A DNA stretch of 64,000 nucleotides from Avena insularis (GCA_023614405.1 CM042685.1:310001-374000), one strand, 5' to 3'. Positions 33,749 to 45,640 are shown, numbered from the stretch's first letter. Numbers and translations: made by a program. The notes: generated by a model from the letters alone, not told the origin.

Positions 33749-34970
33749 GATTAGCAGTAAAAAACTTGTTGAAAGATGTTGGTCAGCAGCAGGTAGTGCA
33801 GACATGATCATATTCTAGTTCTGTAGTTATATTCATTCTAGATATATCTTAACTGGTTTTTTACAGATTCAATATAATAGTGTCAAATAATTGAGGTGTA
33901 CGTATTTTTTCTCAAACCAAGTAAATATAGTTCTTTGTTTCCTTTTTATAACTTATGTATTGATCAACACATTGGTTTACAAATTGTAAGCATCACATAT
34001 GCTAACAAAAACTTTTCCAAGCACATCTATTTTTTCTAGCAAGAAAGAATGAAAACTTATTGCTATTGATCAATACGTTGGAATACAAATCTAAAGCATC
34101 GGATTTGTTAACACAATATTTCTTTCCTTAGGTTTTTCGTGGAAGGTACTTTTAGCCAAGTATTCATGTTCCTGTCTGGATTTTGTAAGCAAAACATGGA
34201 AGTTCTATGGCGGCAACAAATATAACATTAGTTCATTGAAAATGCATGTATAACCAAAAAATACAATTGTTTGCCTAGATCCTTTTCTAAGCATGTGCAA
34301 TTTTGATATTTGAGGTTAACTCATGTAGGAAAAAAGGAAGGGGATGAATACCATCAGGAGATTAGCAGTAAAAAACTTGTTGATAGATGTTGGTCAGCAG
34401 CAGGTAGTGCAGACATGATCATATTCTAGTTCTGTAGTTATATTCATTCTAGATATGTCTTAACTGATTTTTTATAGATTCAATGTAATAGTGTCAAATA
34501 ATTGAGGTGTACGTATTTTTTTCAAACCAAGTAAATATAGTTATCTGTTTCCTTTTTATAACTTATGTATTGATCAACACATTGGTTTACAAGTTGTAAG
34601 CATCACATATGCTAACAAAAACTTTTCCAAGCACATCTATTTTTTCTAGCAAGAAAGAATGAAAACTTATTGCTATTGATCAGTACGTTGGAATACAAAT
34701 CTAAAGCATCGGATTTGGTAACACAATATTTCTTTCCTTAGGTTTTTCGTGGAAGGTACTTTTAGCCAAGTATTCATGTTTCTGTCTGGATTTTGTAAGC
34801 AAAACATGGGAGTTCTATAGCGGCAACAAATATAACATTAGTTCATTGAAAATGCATGTATAACCAAAAAATACAATTGTTTGTCTAGATCCTTTTCTAA
34901 GCATGTGCAATTTTGATATTTGAGGTTAACTCATGTAGGAAAAAAGGAAGGGAATGAATACCATCAGGAG
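33749..34970. repeat. 611-bp tandem duplication
   Basis: The unit starting GATTAGCAGTAAAAAACTTG at 33749 repeats at 34360 and ends at 34970 with CCATCAGGAG, the same phrase that closes the first copy at 34359. Copies differ at only a small number of positions by eye, including single-base changes such as GAAAGATG/GATAGATG. This indicates a fairly recent event. There is no coding content. Confidence 0.95.
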
Positions 34971-37319
34971 ACTCGATGGGCTGTTTCGCCAAAGACTGCG
35001 TGCCTCCAAGTATCGTGCATCTAAGGAAAGTAAGTGAAAGAAGTTAAACTTTCAATTTGAAAGCTATGATCTGTGCACCTTAGAAGCAAAACACCCTGTT
35101 ACCTCAAACAAAGAGTAATTATACCGCTATTAACTCAGCACGGAGTATTACAAAACAACACATATTAAACTGCAAGAAACCTCTCTTTCTGCTCTTGATA
35201 TCCCAAATAATTGCAATCTGGAAATGGCATGTTACAATCTTCTAGTTCCGTATGCTTACCAAGCTCTTGGACTCTTCGCTTCCAGTACCAACAGTTATTT
35301 TAGCTAACTCACAACGCGTTTCCCATTCTGAGATTATTTGTTAGGGTGACACACTAAAATTTTCGCATAGGGACTAAATCAAAGGAATACCATTCATTGA
35401 TCCGGTATCGTGGTAAATACAAAATTCAGGAGTTGTCCTAGTGTGACATGGCCTGTGCAAGTTGAAAAATCTAAATAACCTAAAGCTTCTCTTTGATACC
35501 ATTAGAGATCTCGAACCTCTTTTGTCTGCAAGCATATTTATAAGCGACATATTCCTTCCATTTTAGTTCATCTCTCCGGATGTTCTTGAATCCAAGAGAG
35601 TAATTGTGTCTCTGTGAACCATTTTTTTCCACTACCCAAAACCTGAGGTCACCAAAAAAGAATCATCTTATAAGCAAACCATTGAATTGCAGAAAAAAAT
35701 ATGATCAATTTATGAATAACTTGCAATACAAAAAAAGCTCGCTGAAAATTGTTGCATTGATGTAGGTATAGCCGGAACCTGGCAACGTCCATCTCAGGAA
35801 AGGCCACAGATGAGATGAGGTAGAGGTTCCATACAGGTTATCAGCGTTTCGGCGGTCGTCTCAGATCGACGCTATGCTTGAACTCACCAAGAATGTAATA
35901 CTTCTGGTTGGCGATGTGCCCCGATGGGACAGTGCAGATGGCGTCCATGGAGACGGAGATAAAGAGGCCAGACCTCGTCCACCATCTCCATCTGCAAAAC
36001 ATGGCCAAGAACCACATAGTGGCCTATGAAGGCACGCTGATCGTGGCAGAGTCTATGCAGAGGATGGCGTGGGACATCCGCCCCAGACAGTGCCCAACAT
36101 GAGCGCAAGCTCACGGGCAGCCCGAGGCAGGAGATGGCGAGCAAGTACTGATTCCATGGGCGTTCTTGAGCAGTACCTCGCCGAAGTTTCGAGGCACGCC
36201 TACAACACGAGAAGGTAGGGCGCCACGGCGGCGAGGCAGGGCGCCACAGAGAAGCTGAACAGAAGTTGTGCCAAAGATCAACTCTGCCGAGAACCAACAT
36301 CCAACAAAAGCTCGTTGGGGCACTCCTCCGCTGGCGGGCGTGGGGAAAGGGCACGCGGAGAGAACTGCCTTCAGTTGAGGGCATCTGCAGGCGATGACCC
36401 ATGAGGCGGAAGACGGGGCAAATCGGCAAGGAGGAGGGCGTGGAAGGTGGAGATGGAGAGAACGTGGAAGAGAGATGGGGTATATGACAACCAAAGCGGT
36501 GCTAGTGGCTACTAGAACTTTGTAGATGCAGTCAAAGCAGCAGTAAAGAACAGATAAGATAAAATTGTTTTAGTCAAAGCGGTGCCGATTCAATCACCTG
36601 GTGCAAAGAATAAAGATACTGTAGAAAAAAGAGAAAACACTGTAGATGCGTGTTACTCCTTCAGTGATCGCTGAAGTAGTTCACTTTTATATATGTAGTA
36701 ATATTTTTTCCTTCTTTTCAGTCTAGCTAGGCTCTGCCCTTGGCTTCTTCAGGACGGTCTTTGCCAAAAAAGCCAACTAACCCTACATTCAGATAATATT
36801 GCAAGAAGCACAGTTGCCTTTATCACACCCATCCCGATCGATCCCACACATTTAGCAGCTGCTGCATACGGAAACGTGCACCTGCAGGTATTACGTCAAA
36901 TGAGGTCTTATCAACTCCTGTCAAACAGGAAAGGGAGAAGAAATTGTGAAGTGATTTATATCTGCATATGTTTAGGTTTTTTGTACCAGTCAAGGCCATC
37001 TCTTCTTGGACCAATTTGGTCAGAAAGATCCTTGAGACTCTTCGTACCCTCGGCTATACGCTGCATACATATGTAGATAATGATCGTTAATGTATATCAT
37101 TAGTTAAGTGCTGATTTCTCAAAAAAAAAAGTTAAGTGCTGATTGGTAATAAGAAGAATCGTGCATAAAACGAACAAAAAATAAGGTTGCTTCATGATAT
37201 GAAATTAATGAAGTAATCTTGCTAGCTCTTGTTTTTACTCTTTTCAATCCAAATTAATTATTGGACTCTAATTTATCTAGATTCGAACATATCTAGTGTA
37301 TGTCTTAGTGCGTGCTAGA
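34971..37319. other. Mostly non-coding; GC-rich unassigned stretch at 35880-36500
   Basis: The stretch 35884-36494 has minus-strand open frames of 181 and 127 codons in different frames and a plus-strand frame of 64 codons. None shows a domain I know. The frames change without a consistent splice pattern, so it may be a decayed gene (for example an F-box or transporter scrap) or chance. The rest is AT-rich spacer. Confidence 0.35.
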
Positions 37320-37439
37320 TAGATCTTGCTAGCCCGTGGTGGTTCAAATTTTGAACCCGCCGTCCGGCGCGGTGGTGGCGCCAGCCGCCATGTCTCTGTC
37401 TCCCCCTGCCGTGGTGTCTTCCCCGCTTCACTGACACGC

Positions 37440-37921
37440 GTCCTCTTCCTCTATCTTTGCCAGTTGCCGCCCGGGCTGGTCGCTGGCCACCGTCGTCCTC
37501 CAGCCAGCGGAGGGGCGGCTCGTCCTCCTCAACGCGGCGGGCGTGGTCGTCGACGCGCGCGACCACCGGCGTGGTGAGTTCGTGTGCCAGGGCTCCTCCC
37601 TCTCGTTCCTGGCGTACGCGGTAAAGGTCGGTGCGCGCTTCTCCTCGCCGGCGTCTGCGTCAGCCCCATCCGGGTCCCCTGCAATCCCTCTCCTCTCCCG
37701 TCCCAGCCGCTGTCGCCGGAGCGGGTGGCTGAGCTTGCGGACCTCCATGGGATAGCATGGGGTGACGTGGAAGAGGAGGTGGTGACGAAATTCGGCTTGC
37801 GGGCTTCCGGCGATATCTCGGACGAGGAGCATGGCGTCCCTACGACGCCGCGCGCCTCCCACCTTCTCCTGCCCTCTCTTGGTGATTTCCTCCCGCTCAC
37901 GCGGGCTACCCCATGGCGGCC
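37440..37921 (+). pseudogene. GC-rich host-like gene fragment cut by an LTR, unknown
   Basis: One plus-strand frame reads ATVVLQPAEGRLVLLNAAG, VVVDARDHRRGEFVCQGSSL and SFLAYAVKVG. After a frame change or intron another reads LSPERVAELADLHGIAWGDV and EEEVVTKFGLRASGDISDEE. The second part has many G/C-ending codons typical of grass exons. The block stops at 37921, where an Athila-type LTR begins. I do not recognise the protein. The other half is not in the window, because the inserted element's far end is not recovered here. Confidence 0.4.
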
Positions 37922-39413
37922 TGATACGTCCAATTTGTATCACCATTCTATATCATAATTTGCCTCTATTGATTGATATATTTCTTATTAAGAGGTGTTA
38001 CTTATGTCTTTTCATCTGTTTTTGCATATTGGATGATTCGTGGAGGATGGACTGCCGGAGTCAGGATTTTGAAGGAAAAAGAGGTGTTTTGATGCAATTT
38101 CGCGAAGATCAGAAAAATACCAGAAAAATTATGGAAAATCATATTTTCCCAGAAGACGAATGAAGCCAGAAGGGGAGGCAGATATGGGCCATAGGGGGCC
38201 CACACCACCCAGTGCGGCCACCTCGGGCGTGCCTCTGAGGTGTGGCCCACCTGGCCGGCCTCCGACTCCGCCCTCTCGCCTATATCTTCCCCTCGAAAGC
38301 CTAAAACACGGAGAGCGACCATAGAAAGATTCCGTCGCCTCTGCGGGGTGGAAAACACCGAGAGAGAAAGAGCTCTCCGGCAGATAGATTTTTGATGGAG
38401 AAATTCCTTCCCGGAGAGGGGAGATCGTCACCATCAACACCATCATCAAGCTAGACTTCATCAGGATCATCATCATCCACAACATCATCTCCACCAGCAC
38501 CATCATCACCACTCCATCTCGCTATAACAATTCTGTTGAATACTTGCATAGTTCTTAGGGGAAACTTTCCCGGTGTTGATTACTATTGTAGTTGATGCTT
38601 GTGCATGGAACCATTGGATTATTGTTTATGTTCAGATTGTTATCCATCACCATATCATCTTTGATCTTGATCCATATGATGTCTTGTGAGTAGTTCGTTT
38701 AGTTCTTGACGACATGGGAGAAGTGATGTTGTTAGTAGTGGATTTGTGTTGAGGTATTATTCAATAGTTTAGTATTTAAGTTGTGGTGTTATTCTTCTGG
38801 TGGTGTCATGTGAACATCGACTACATGATACTTCACCATTTATGGGCCTAGGGGAATGCATTGTGTATTTGGCTACGAATTGTGGGGTTGCCGGAGTGAC
38901 AGAAACCTGAACCCCCGTTAGGACACCATTGCACAAGGGAGCGTAGGATCTCAGAGTTTAAGGCCGTGGTTAGGTTTGTACCTTAATTGATTTCCTATAA
39001 TTGCGGATGCTTGCAGGGGGTTTAATCACAAGTATGTATTAGTCCAAGTAAGGTCGGTACATTAGCATAGGTTCACCCACACAATGCTTACAACACCAAA
39101 GAAGACTACTCAGCTATTTGAAAGAAAGCACTTGACAGAATTCTCATGTGTCCTCGAGAACGTTTGGTCCTTATAATTATTTCCACTGGCTTGTCCTTTG
39201 CTAAGAAAGGATTCGGCCACTTGCTACAATTGTTCGTTGTCTTTATTACTTTCACTTTGTTTCTTTGCTTTATCAGAAAACCCCTAAAAATCCATTTGCT
39301 TACAGAGATTTCCTGCTCCATACCACTAGTCAACATCTTCTGCTCCTTGTTGGGATTGACACTCCTATTTATCGAAAGTACTACGATACACCACCTATAC
39401 TTGTGGGTCATCA
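37922..39413 (+). repeat. 5' LTR of copy A (1492 bp)
   Basis: The LTR begins TGATACGTCC, follows a gene-like flank directly, and ends ...GTGGGTCATCA 11 bp before the primer site. It contains a GC-rich segment, then GCCTATATCTTCCCC (about 38277) as a likely TATA box. The partner LTR type at 59612-61093 aligns along its length (shared CGCGAAGATCAGAAAAATAC and GGAAACTTTCCC). Confidence 0.88.
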
Positions 39414-39424
39414 AGACTATTTTC

Positions 39425-39442
39425 TGGCGCCGTTGCCGGGGA
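39425..39442 (+). other. Primer binding site, copy A
   Basis: TGGCGCCGTTGCCGGGGA is the classical Athila-type site complementary to the 3' end of plant tRNA-Asp. It lies 11 bp after the LTR. Confidence 0.9.
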
Positions 39443-39530
39443 GTGAAGCGCTATTGAAGAGTGGAACTGGTAAAGGAAACATCTACTGTGAGTATTGCTT
39501 TTTATTCCTGTTTTTTACTTTGTTTCCAAT

Positions 39531-41456
39531 ATGTATAACCCACTTGGTTTTCTGTTTGGGAAAACTACTACCACTGTTAGGGTAGTAGATGAACCACCAC
39601 GTGTTGAGATAGATCCTTTTAAGAAACCTACAAGTATTGTTGATCGTGTTATGGATAATTATTATTTAGTGGATTGAACTGTCCACCCTGGTGATCATTG
39701 GCTTTTTATCCATGAATTATGCGGGTTGTTTAAGTGTGCAGGTATCACAACTGAACAGGTGAAGAAGTTACTCTCTATATCCTTGAAAGGGAGAGCTCAA
39801 GAATGGTATAAGCTGCTGAAGACTAGATAATCTATGGAATGGGAGGAAATAGTACCTCTCTTTTATTTTAAATTTTATCCTCCCAGTGAAATTCATAAGG
39901 ATATAAATCTGATATATAACTTTTGGCCTCGTGATGGAGAGAGTATAGCTCAAGCTTGGGGGAGACTGAAGTTACTAATGCTTAAATGTCCTATTCATGA
40001 ACTCCCTAACAATATTATTATCAATAAGTCTTATGCTAGGCTTTCTCTTCATGATAAAGATTTACTAGATACTTCTTGTGCTGGATCACGAATGAAGGAA
40101 TAAGCTAAATGGGATCTCCTAGACCATATTCAAAAGAACACTGAAGCTTGGGAGAATGACAAAAGAAGAAAGTCAGGTATAAATTATGATTATGAATGCA
40201 TTAAGTCCTTTATGGGAACTGATGACTTTCGTGATATTAGTAATGAGTATGCTATTGACTCCCAAAGTATTGCCAATTATTTTAAGGCCTTTGCCTCTTA
40301 CATAGAAATTCCTAAAAAGAAGTGGAATAAATACCATGCACCCTATAAAGATGTTGTTAGTCATGTTCCTGTTAGAAGCGCTGAAGTTTGTACTATTGAT
40401 CATATTTTGCCTGAACCTTATGTTCAGAAAATACCTTTCCCAGCTAAGGTAAAGGAGTATTCTATGATGATTAGTGCGAATAACAAAGGTACAAATAAAA
40501 CTATGGAACCTGATGAGCGAATGGATACTGAACCTGTGGTTGCGATTGTGAAAGATCTTGTCACTAGAAATATAGAGGATGAGCACATTGTCTTCTGTGA
40601 AAATTCTTCTAATATTGTCTCCCATCCTAGAAAAGCTAGAAAAGCTAGTGTGCATGTGCTTTCTGTTAGAATTGGTGATCATTGCTACTATGGTTTATGT
40701 GATATTGGTGCTAGTTCTAGTGCTATTCCTTATGAGCTTTACAGGCAAATTATGCATGAAATTGGTCCTTGTGAGCTTGAGGACATTGTTTTGGTTATTC
40801 ACCTTGCTAATAAGGAAAGCATTTGACCTATTGGTATTGTAAGAGATGTGGAAGTCCTTTACGGTAAGATTAAGTATCCTGATGATTTTCCAGTGCTTAA
40901 TTCGGCAGCTAGTAAAACTTGTCCTATCATTTTTGGTAGACCCTTCTTGAACACTTGTGGAGATACTATAGATTGTAAAAAGGAGAAAGTTTTAACTAAG
41001 TTTGATGGAGATTCTTATGAGTTTAACTTTTCCAAATTTGCTAAAGCTCCTTGTGAAAATAGCTTGCCCAATGAAGATTTCAGGATGGAACAACTTGCTT
41101 CTATTGATCCAGTTTAAGACCTTGGACCTCTTTTTGATGATTGTAAGTATGCTCATTCTGATGATAAAGTTGTTTCCTATCACAATTATATTCTAAACTT
41201 TATTCAAAGTGCTGCTGAAAATTATTATGAGAGAGGAAAACATGGTTTTATGCATCTCAATAATGTTAAGTTTCCCCGTTTCATGTTGAAAGCTTTGAAG
41301 TTGCATTTGTTTTGTATTCCTATGCTCGTGGCTTTTTGTTTCAACAATTTGTTTTCTCATGATACTCCCTTGCATAGGAAGTGGGTTAGACTCAAATGTG
41401 TTAGTTATTTGCTTCTTGATGCTCTCTTTCACTTCAGATATTTATCTCCTATGTGA
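39531..41456 (+). pseudogene. gag-protease-X polyprotein, copy A, with stops
   Basis: The start is at ATG 39531 (MYNPLGFLFGKTTTT). Gag sequence includes ELCGLFKCAGITTEQVKKLL and FWPRDGESIAQAWGRLKLL. Protease sequence is LCDIGASSSAIPYELY (about 40695-40740) with the catalytic Asp kept. After NEDFRMEQLASIDPV the sequence, instead of entering reverse transcriptase, continues through module X (VKFPRFMLKALKLHLFCIPM, HRKWVRLKCVSYLLLDALFH) to TGA at 41454-41456. In-frame stops occur near 39675, 39828, 40100, 40825 and 41115. X contains a hydrophobic, possibly membrane-spanning stretch (FMLKALKLHLFCIPMLVAF). Its function is unknown. The same fusion occurs in copies B and C. Confidence 0.82.
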
Positions 41457-42410
41457 GCATCCTTGAAACTATCATGCCTAACTTAAAGGCATTAAAGAAA
41501 AGTACTTCTTGGGAGATAACCCAGTAGTTTTGTTGAGTCTTGGAAGCTATTACCTTAGTAATAACCGCTCCTTATCCTTTTTGTTTTGGTTTTTGTGTCA
41601 AGATCAACTACTTTTGAGAAGTAGAGGAGTTGTGAAAAGTGGCTGTCCTAGGATAGATTTTTGTGCTGCATTGTAAAAATTCGTGAAGGAGCTCAGTACT
41701 TCGGATGGAGATATATTTTTATGTGCTTGTTCTCCAAGTTGTTACCCAACTTTCATTAGTTTTGAACTTTTTGATTTGAGCAACAGAAGGTTTTCAAAAA
41801 AATAAATCTTTACCCACTGGTACGTTTTGACAGATTTCTGCGATCATTTGCATTTGCCTCTTATTGATTCCCTTCCAGATTATTTTGGGTTTTTGGAAGG
41901 GAGTTGCTATAGTAGTTTTTGTTTTTATGGGGTTCAGTTGAAGTATGTACCTAAAGGTTTATTTTTTTTGCTTACACTAATGTTGTCATTGAAGTTTGTG
42001 TAATGCCTTGTGAGAAAAGGAATTTCCAGGAGATGGAGAAAAGGAATCTGCAGAGTTCGTCTTTGATTAGGTAAAAGTGGTGAAAATAGAAGGTTCGTGA
42101 AAACCCTATATTTTTTAGATTTTTGATGTTTTTATTACATACGGAAGGTTACGAGACGAAACAGAGGAGGAAATGGAGGCCAGGGTGGCCACACCCACCC
42201 TAGGAGCGGACCCTAGCTGGCCGTGCCTGGAGGCGGTGTGAGCCACCTGAGCTCTGTCTCCGCCTCGTTTTCGCACTAGTACGTTACTTATGCATTGAAA
42301 CTTCGTAATAAATAACCGCCCGGATCCCCCGAGGTTCGTGTATCGTGTTCTCGTCATGTTTTCGTTTCGATCTGTTTCTGTCAAGAAATCTTCTCAAAGT
42401 TTAGAGCACC
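41457..42410 (+). other. Intergenic region of copy A with LTR-like GC-rich module
   Basis: There is no gene. It aligns with 44552-45640 (copy B) and 63109-64000 (copy C). At about 42170-42260 it holds a GC-rich segment (GGCCACACCCACCCTAGG, CTGGCCGTGCCTGGAGG) resembling the promoter part of the LTR, then AATAAATAACCGCCCGG and a leader to the coiled-coil ORF. It may act as an internal promoter. Confidence 0.5.
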
Positions 42411-42803
42411 ATGGTCTCTGCCAACAACAAAGGAAAGAAGCCCATGGAAGAAGAAAGGATCGCTGCTAAGCGCGAAGACATGGATTGGAGCGTCGAGGAG
42501 AAAGTTAAGATGGAGGAACAAACCTCCGCAATGTCAAGAGCAAGGAAACCTACTTTTGTAGGGGCAATTAACACAGGACATGCTTTTTATCGTAACATGC
42601 AGGGGGTTATAGCCTTAGTTCCATACTTGAAATCCTGCCTTGAGGCAGTGGAAGCCCTTCGAACCACTGATGAGTTTTGTGATAAGTATCATGCTCTAAG
42701 GATGAAGGTTGATATACTTCAAGAGGAGATTAACAGGCTTCGTAAGATGCTGGAGGGTTTTCTTACCCTAAACAAGGGAACACCACCACCACCGAAGGAG
42801 TAA
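42411..42803 (+). CDS. Coiled-coil accessory ORF of the pol-less Athila element, copy A
   Basis: An intact 130-codon frame runs from ATG 42411 to TAA 42803. The protein is very charged and mostly helical, with heptad-like leucines in the C-terminal half (KVDILQEEINRLRKMLEGFL), and ends NKGTPPPPKE. It has no signal peptide or domain known to me. It lies after the X module and before the purine-rich tract, the place where env-like or extra ORFs sit in Athila relatives. Copy B's ORF at the same site differs over most of its length but ends similarly. It is probably a separately translated element protein; its role is unknown. Confidence 0.6.
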   Translation: MVSANNKGKKPMEEERIAAKREDMDWSVEEKVKMEEQTSAMSRARKPTFVGAINTGHAFYRNMQGVIALVPYLKSCLEAVEALRTTDEFCDKYHALRMKVDILQEEINRLRKMLEGFLTLNKGTPPPPKE

Positions 42804-43690
42804 TTCGTCATCAGGTTTGGCATCCCCTTGGCTTGTTCCAAGCTTGGGGGAGTGCTGCGGTATCACATCATTATCTTTTATATTTTACCTTTTTAGTGGA
42901 TTCATGTCTTTGGTAGAGAAGTTATCTTATAGGTTGGTTTGCATGTGGAAGTATCTCTCCTTTAGTTGATTATCTACGTATCCCTTGGTGTGAGTGCCTT
43001 TATGAAATATTAATGAAAAGTCTCATCTTTTACTTTTTGCACTTCTTATTTTAGTTTGCAATCTCTATTATATGATTGATCTTTTTGATCAGTATTGGTA
43101 TCACTTTAGGAGCATCAAGTAGATCTAAATTGGTTTTGGCAAACCAAGCTCTGGTCAGTAGCAACACTTTTTGAGGTTTGAAAGGAAAAGATAAAAGCAA
43201 TTAGAGGTATTTTGTATCATTTATTTTCTTTCTTGATTGGCTCATAAGCTTAGTATTCTTTATTTAAGATCTTTTGTGTCTTCAAGGAAGATTGCATGTT
43301 TGGCTTTATCACTTGTAGGTTTGCTTGTTTCCATCAACTCTTTTGCTTGCTACCCAGCCTTGCTAGCCAAAAACCTGTTTTGAGAAGACATACTTCTCAT
43401 GCATCCAACCCCTTTGAACCAAACCCGTGCCATTTGTGTCCACCATATCTACCTATTAACATTATTGCTATTCCAAGCAAATTCTCAAGATCCATCAATC
43501 TTTCGAATTAAAAATTATTTTGTTATGTGATTACTAGTTAGTAAAGATCTCACGAACTTGATGACACACCTTATTTTCTTGCCCCTAATAAACTTGAACC
43601 TTTGTGTCATCGAAGTTGTTTATGCCTGCATCTGTATGTTGGGATTAGCAGAACCGTGTTGTCACTAGGAACGCTTTCAGAGGTCCCTTT
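42804..43690 (+). other. 3' non-coding part of copy A and junction to copy B
   Basis: CCAAGCTTGGGGGAGTG (about 42838-42854) looks like a polypurine tract but no LTR follows it. The next 500 bp align with 59058-59611. Beyond TTGCTTGCTACC (about 43355) it continues with CAGCCTTGCTAGCC, where copy B is instead interrupted by the LTR of copy C. At about 43690 the sequence changes to protease-coding DNA of copy B. Confidence 0.6.
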
Positions 43691-43696
43691 TTAGAA

Positions 43697-44551
43697 GATG
43701 CTTCTAATATTGTCTCTCATCCTAGTAAAGCTAGGAAAGCTAGTGTCAATGTGCTTTCTGTTAGAATTGGTGATCATTGCTATTATGGTTTATGTGATAT
43801 TGGTGCTAGTTCTAGTGCTATTCCTTATGAGCTTTAGAGAGAAATTATGCATGAAATTGGTCCTTGTGAACTTGAGGACATTGATGTGGTTATTCACCTT
43901 GCTAATAAAGAAACCATTTGTCCAATTGGTATTGTAAGAGATGTGTAAGTTCTTTGTGGTAAGACTAAATATCCTGTAGATTTTTTAGTGCTTGGTTCAA
44001 CAGCTAGTAAAACTTGCCCTATCATTTTTGGTAGACCTTTTCTTAACACTTGTAGAGCTATTATAGATTGTAAGAAGGATAAAGTTTTAACTAAGTTTGA
44101 TGGAGAATCTTATGAGTTTAATTTTTCCAAATTTGCTAAATCTCCTTATGAAAATGAATTGCCTAATGAGGATTTTGGAGTTGAACAACTTGCTTCAATT
44201 GATCCAGTTTTTGACCTTAAACCTCCTTTTGATGATTTTAAGTATGCTTATTCTGATGATAAGAATGTTTCTTGTGGCAGTTATATTGTCAACTTTATTC
44301 AGAGTGCTACTGAAAGTTATTATGAGAGAGGTAAACATGGTTTTATGCATCTCAATAATATTAAGTTTCCCCGCTTTATGTTGAAAGCTTTGAAGTTGCA
44401 CTTGTTTTGTCTTCCTATGCTAGTTGCCTTTTGTTTCAATAATTTGTTTTCTTACGAAAATCCCTTGCATAGGAAGTGGGTTAGACTCAAATGTGTTGGA
44501 TATTTGCTTATTGATGCTCTCTTTCACTTCAAATCCATATCTCCTATGTGA
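43697..44551 (+). pseudogene. protease-X fragment, copy B, N-terminus missing
   Basis: The copy begins abruptly at DASNIVSHPSKARKASV and runs through LCDIGASSSAIPYEL, a TAG near 43834, and a TAA near 43947. It then stays open through IIFGRPFLNTCRAIIDC, NEDFGVEQLASIDPVFDL and module X (YERGKHGFMHLNNIKFPRFM, HRKWVRLKCVGYLLIDALFH) to TGA 44551. All of gag proper is absent. Here protease and X lie in one uninterrupted frame for 187 codons, the clearest evidence that X is fused in frame and not a separate gene. Confidence 0.85.
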
Positions 44552-45640
44552 GCATCATTGAAATTATTATGCCCATCTTAATGGCTATAAACAAAAGAGA
44601 TTTTGGGAGACAACCCATTTTAGTTTGCTTTGGTTTTTGTTTCTTTGAGTCTTGGAAGTTATTACCTCTGTAATAACCGCTGCTTATCCTTTTTGTTTGG
44701 TTTTTCTGTCAAGATTAGCCTCTTTTGAAAATTAGGTGAGTTGTGAGAAGTTGCTGTCCTAGGACAGATTTTTGGTTCTACATTGTAAAAATTCGTGAAG
44801 AATCTCAGTATGTCAGATGGAGATGTAATTTTCTGTGCTTGTACCCCAAGTTGTTATCCAACTTTAGTTAGTTTTGCACTTTTTTATTTGAGCAATAGAA
44901 CATTTTCAAAAAAATCAATCTTTACCTGCTGGTCTATTTTGACAGATTTCTGCCATTATTTGCATTTGCCTCTTAAATCGATTTCCTTTTAGATTCTTTT
45001 TGGGATATTGAAAGGAGTTGCTACAGTAGATTTTCTTTTGATGGTTTTTAGTTGAAATTTTAACCCAAGGGTATATTTTATTTTGCATACACTAATGTTG
45101 CTAATGAAGATTGTGTGAAGCCTAGTACGAAAGAGATCTTCAAATATTGGGAGAGACAACACTACACAAGTGAAGAATGGTCAAAGGCTCAAACATTATT
45201 TTTCTGGAGACTCTTATAATGAAGATTTTGATGTTCTTCAAATGGTGACTCGGGAAGAATTTATCAGAGACCAAACTCAGGAACCTGTAGAGTCCGTTTC
45301 CGAATAGGTAAAAGTGTTGAAAACAGAAGGTTCAAGGAAAACTTTTCTTTTTATATTGTTGCATTTTTATTACATACAGAAGATAATAAGATAAAACAGA
45401 GAAGGAAACGGAGCCCGGGTGGTCCACACCACCCAGTGGCGCGGGCCCCCTGGCCGCGCCACCAGGTGGTGGGACCACCCCGGAGTCCGTCTCCGTCCCG
45501 TTTTCGTCAAGTACCTTCCTTATGTTGTAAAACTCCGTAATAGATAATCACCCGGACCCTCGAGTTTCATATATCATGCTCTCTTCGTGTTTTTGTTTCG
45601 ATCTGTTTCTGTCAGGCAAATTCTCAGTTTTAGAGCCACA
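44552..45640 (+). other. Intergenic region of copy B with LTR-like GC-rich module
   Basis: It is homologous to 41457-42410. The GC-rich module at about 45410-45500 (CCACACCACCCAGTGGCGCG, CTGGCCGCGCCACC) is especially close to the LTR segment at about 38198-38220 (CCACACCACCCAGTGCGGCC). There is no gene. Confidence 0.5.

Larger units (their letters stand above)
37922..43690 (+). mobile_element. Pol-less Athila-derived element, copy A (3' end not intact)
   Basis: A 5' LTR (37922-39413) is followed by a tRNA-Asp-type primer site, a gag-protease-X gene (39531-41456), an intergenic region with an internal GC-rich module, a coiled-coil ORF (42411-42803) and a purine-rich CTTGGGGGAGTG (about 42851). 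It continues to about 43690, where the sequence jumps into the protease region of copy B. No 3' LTR or matching target duplication is seen, so copies A and B were probably joined by deletion or unequal recombination. Confidence 0.8.

Noticed and set aside
35884..36429. 181-codon minus-strand open frame
   Set aside because: No domain recognised, competing frames in the same stretch; left as unassigned and not called as a gene.
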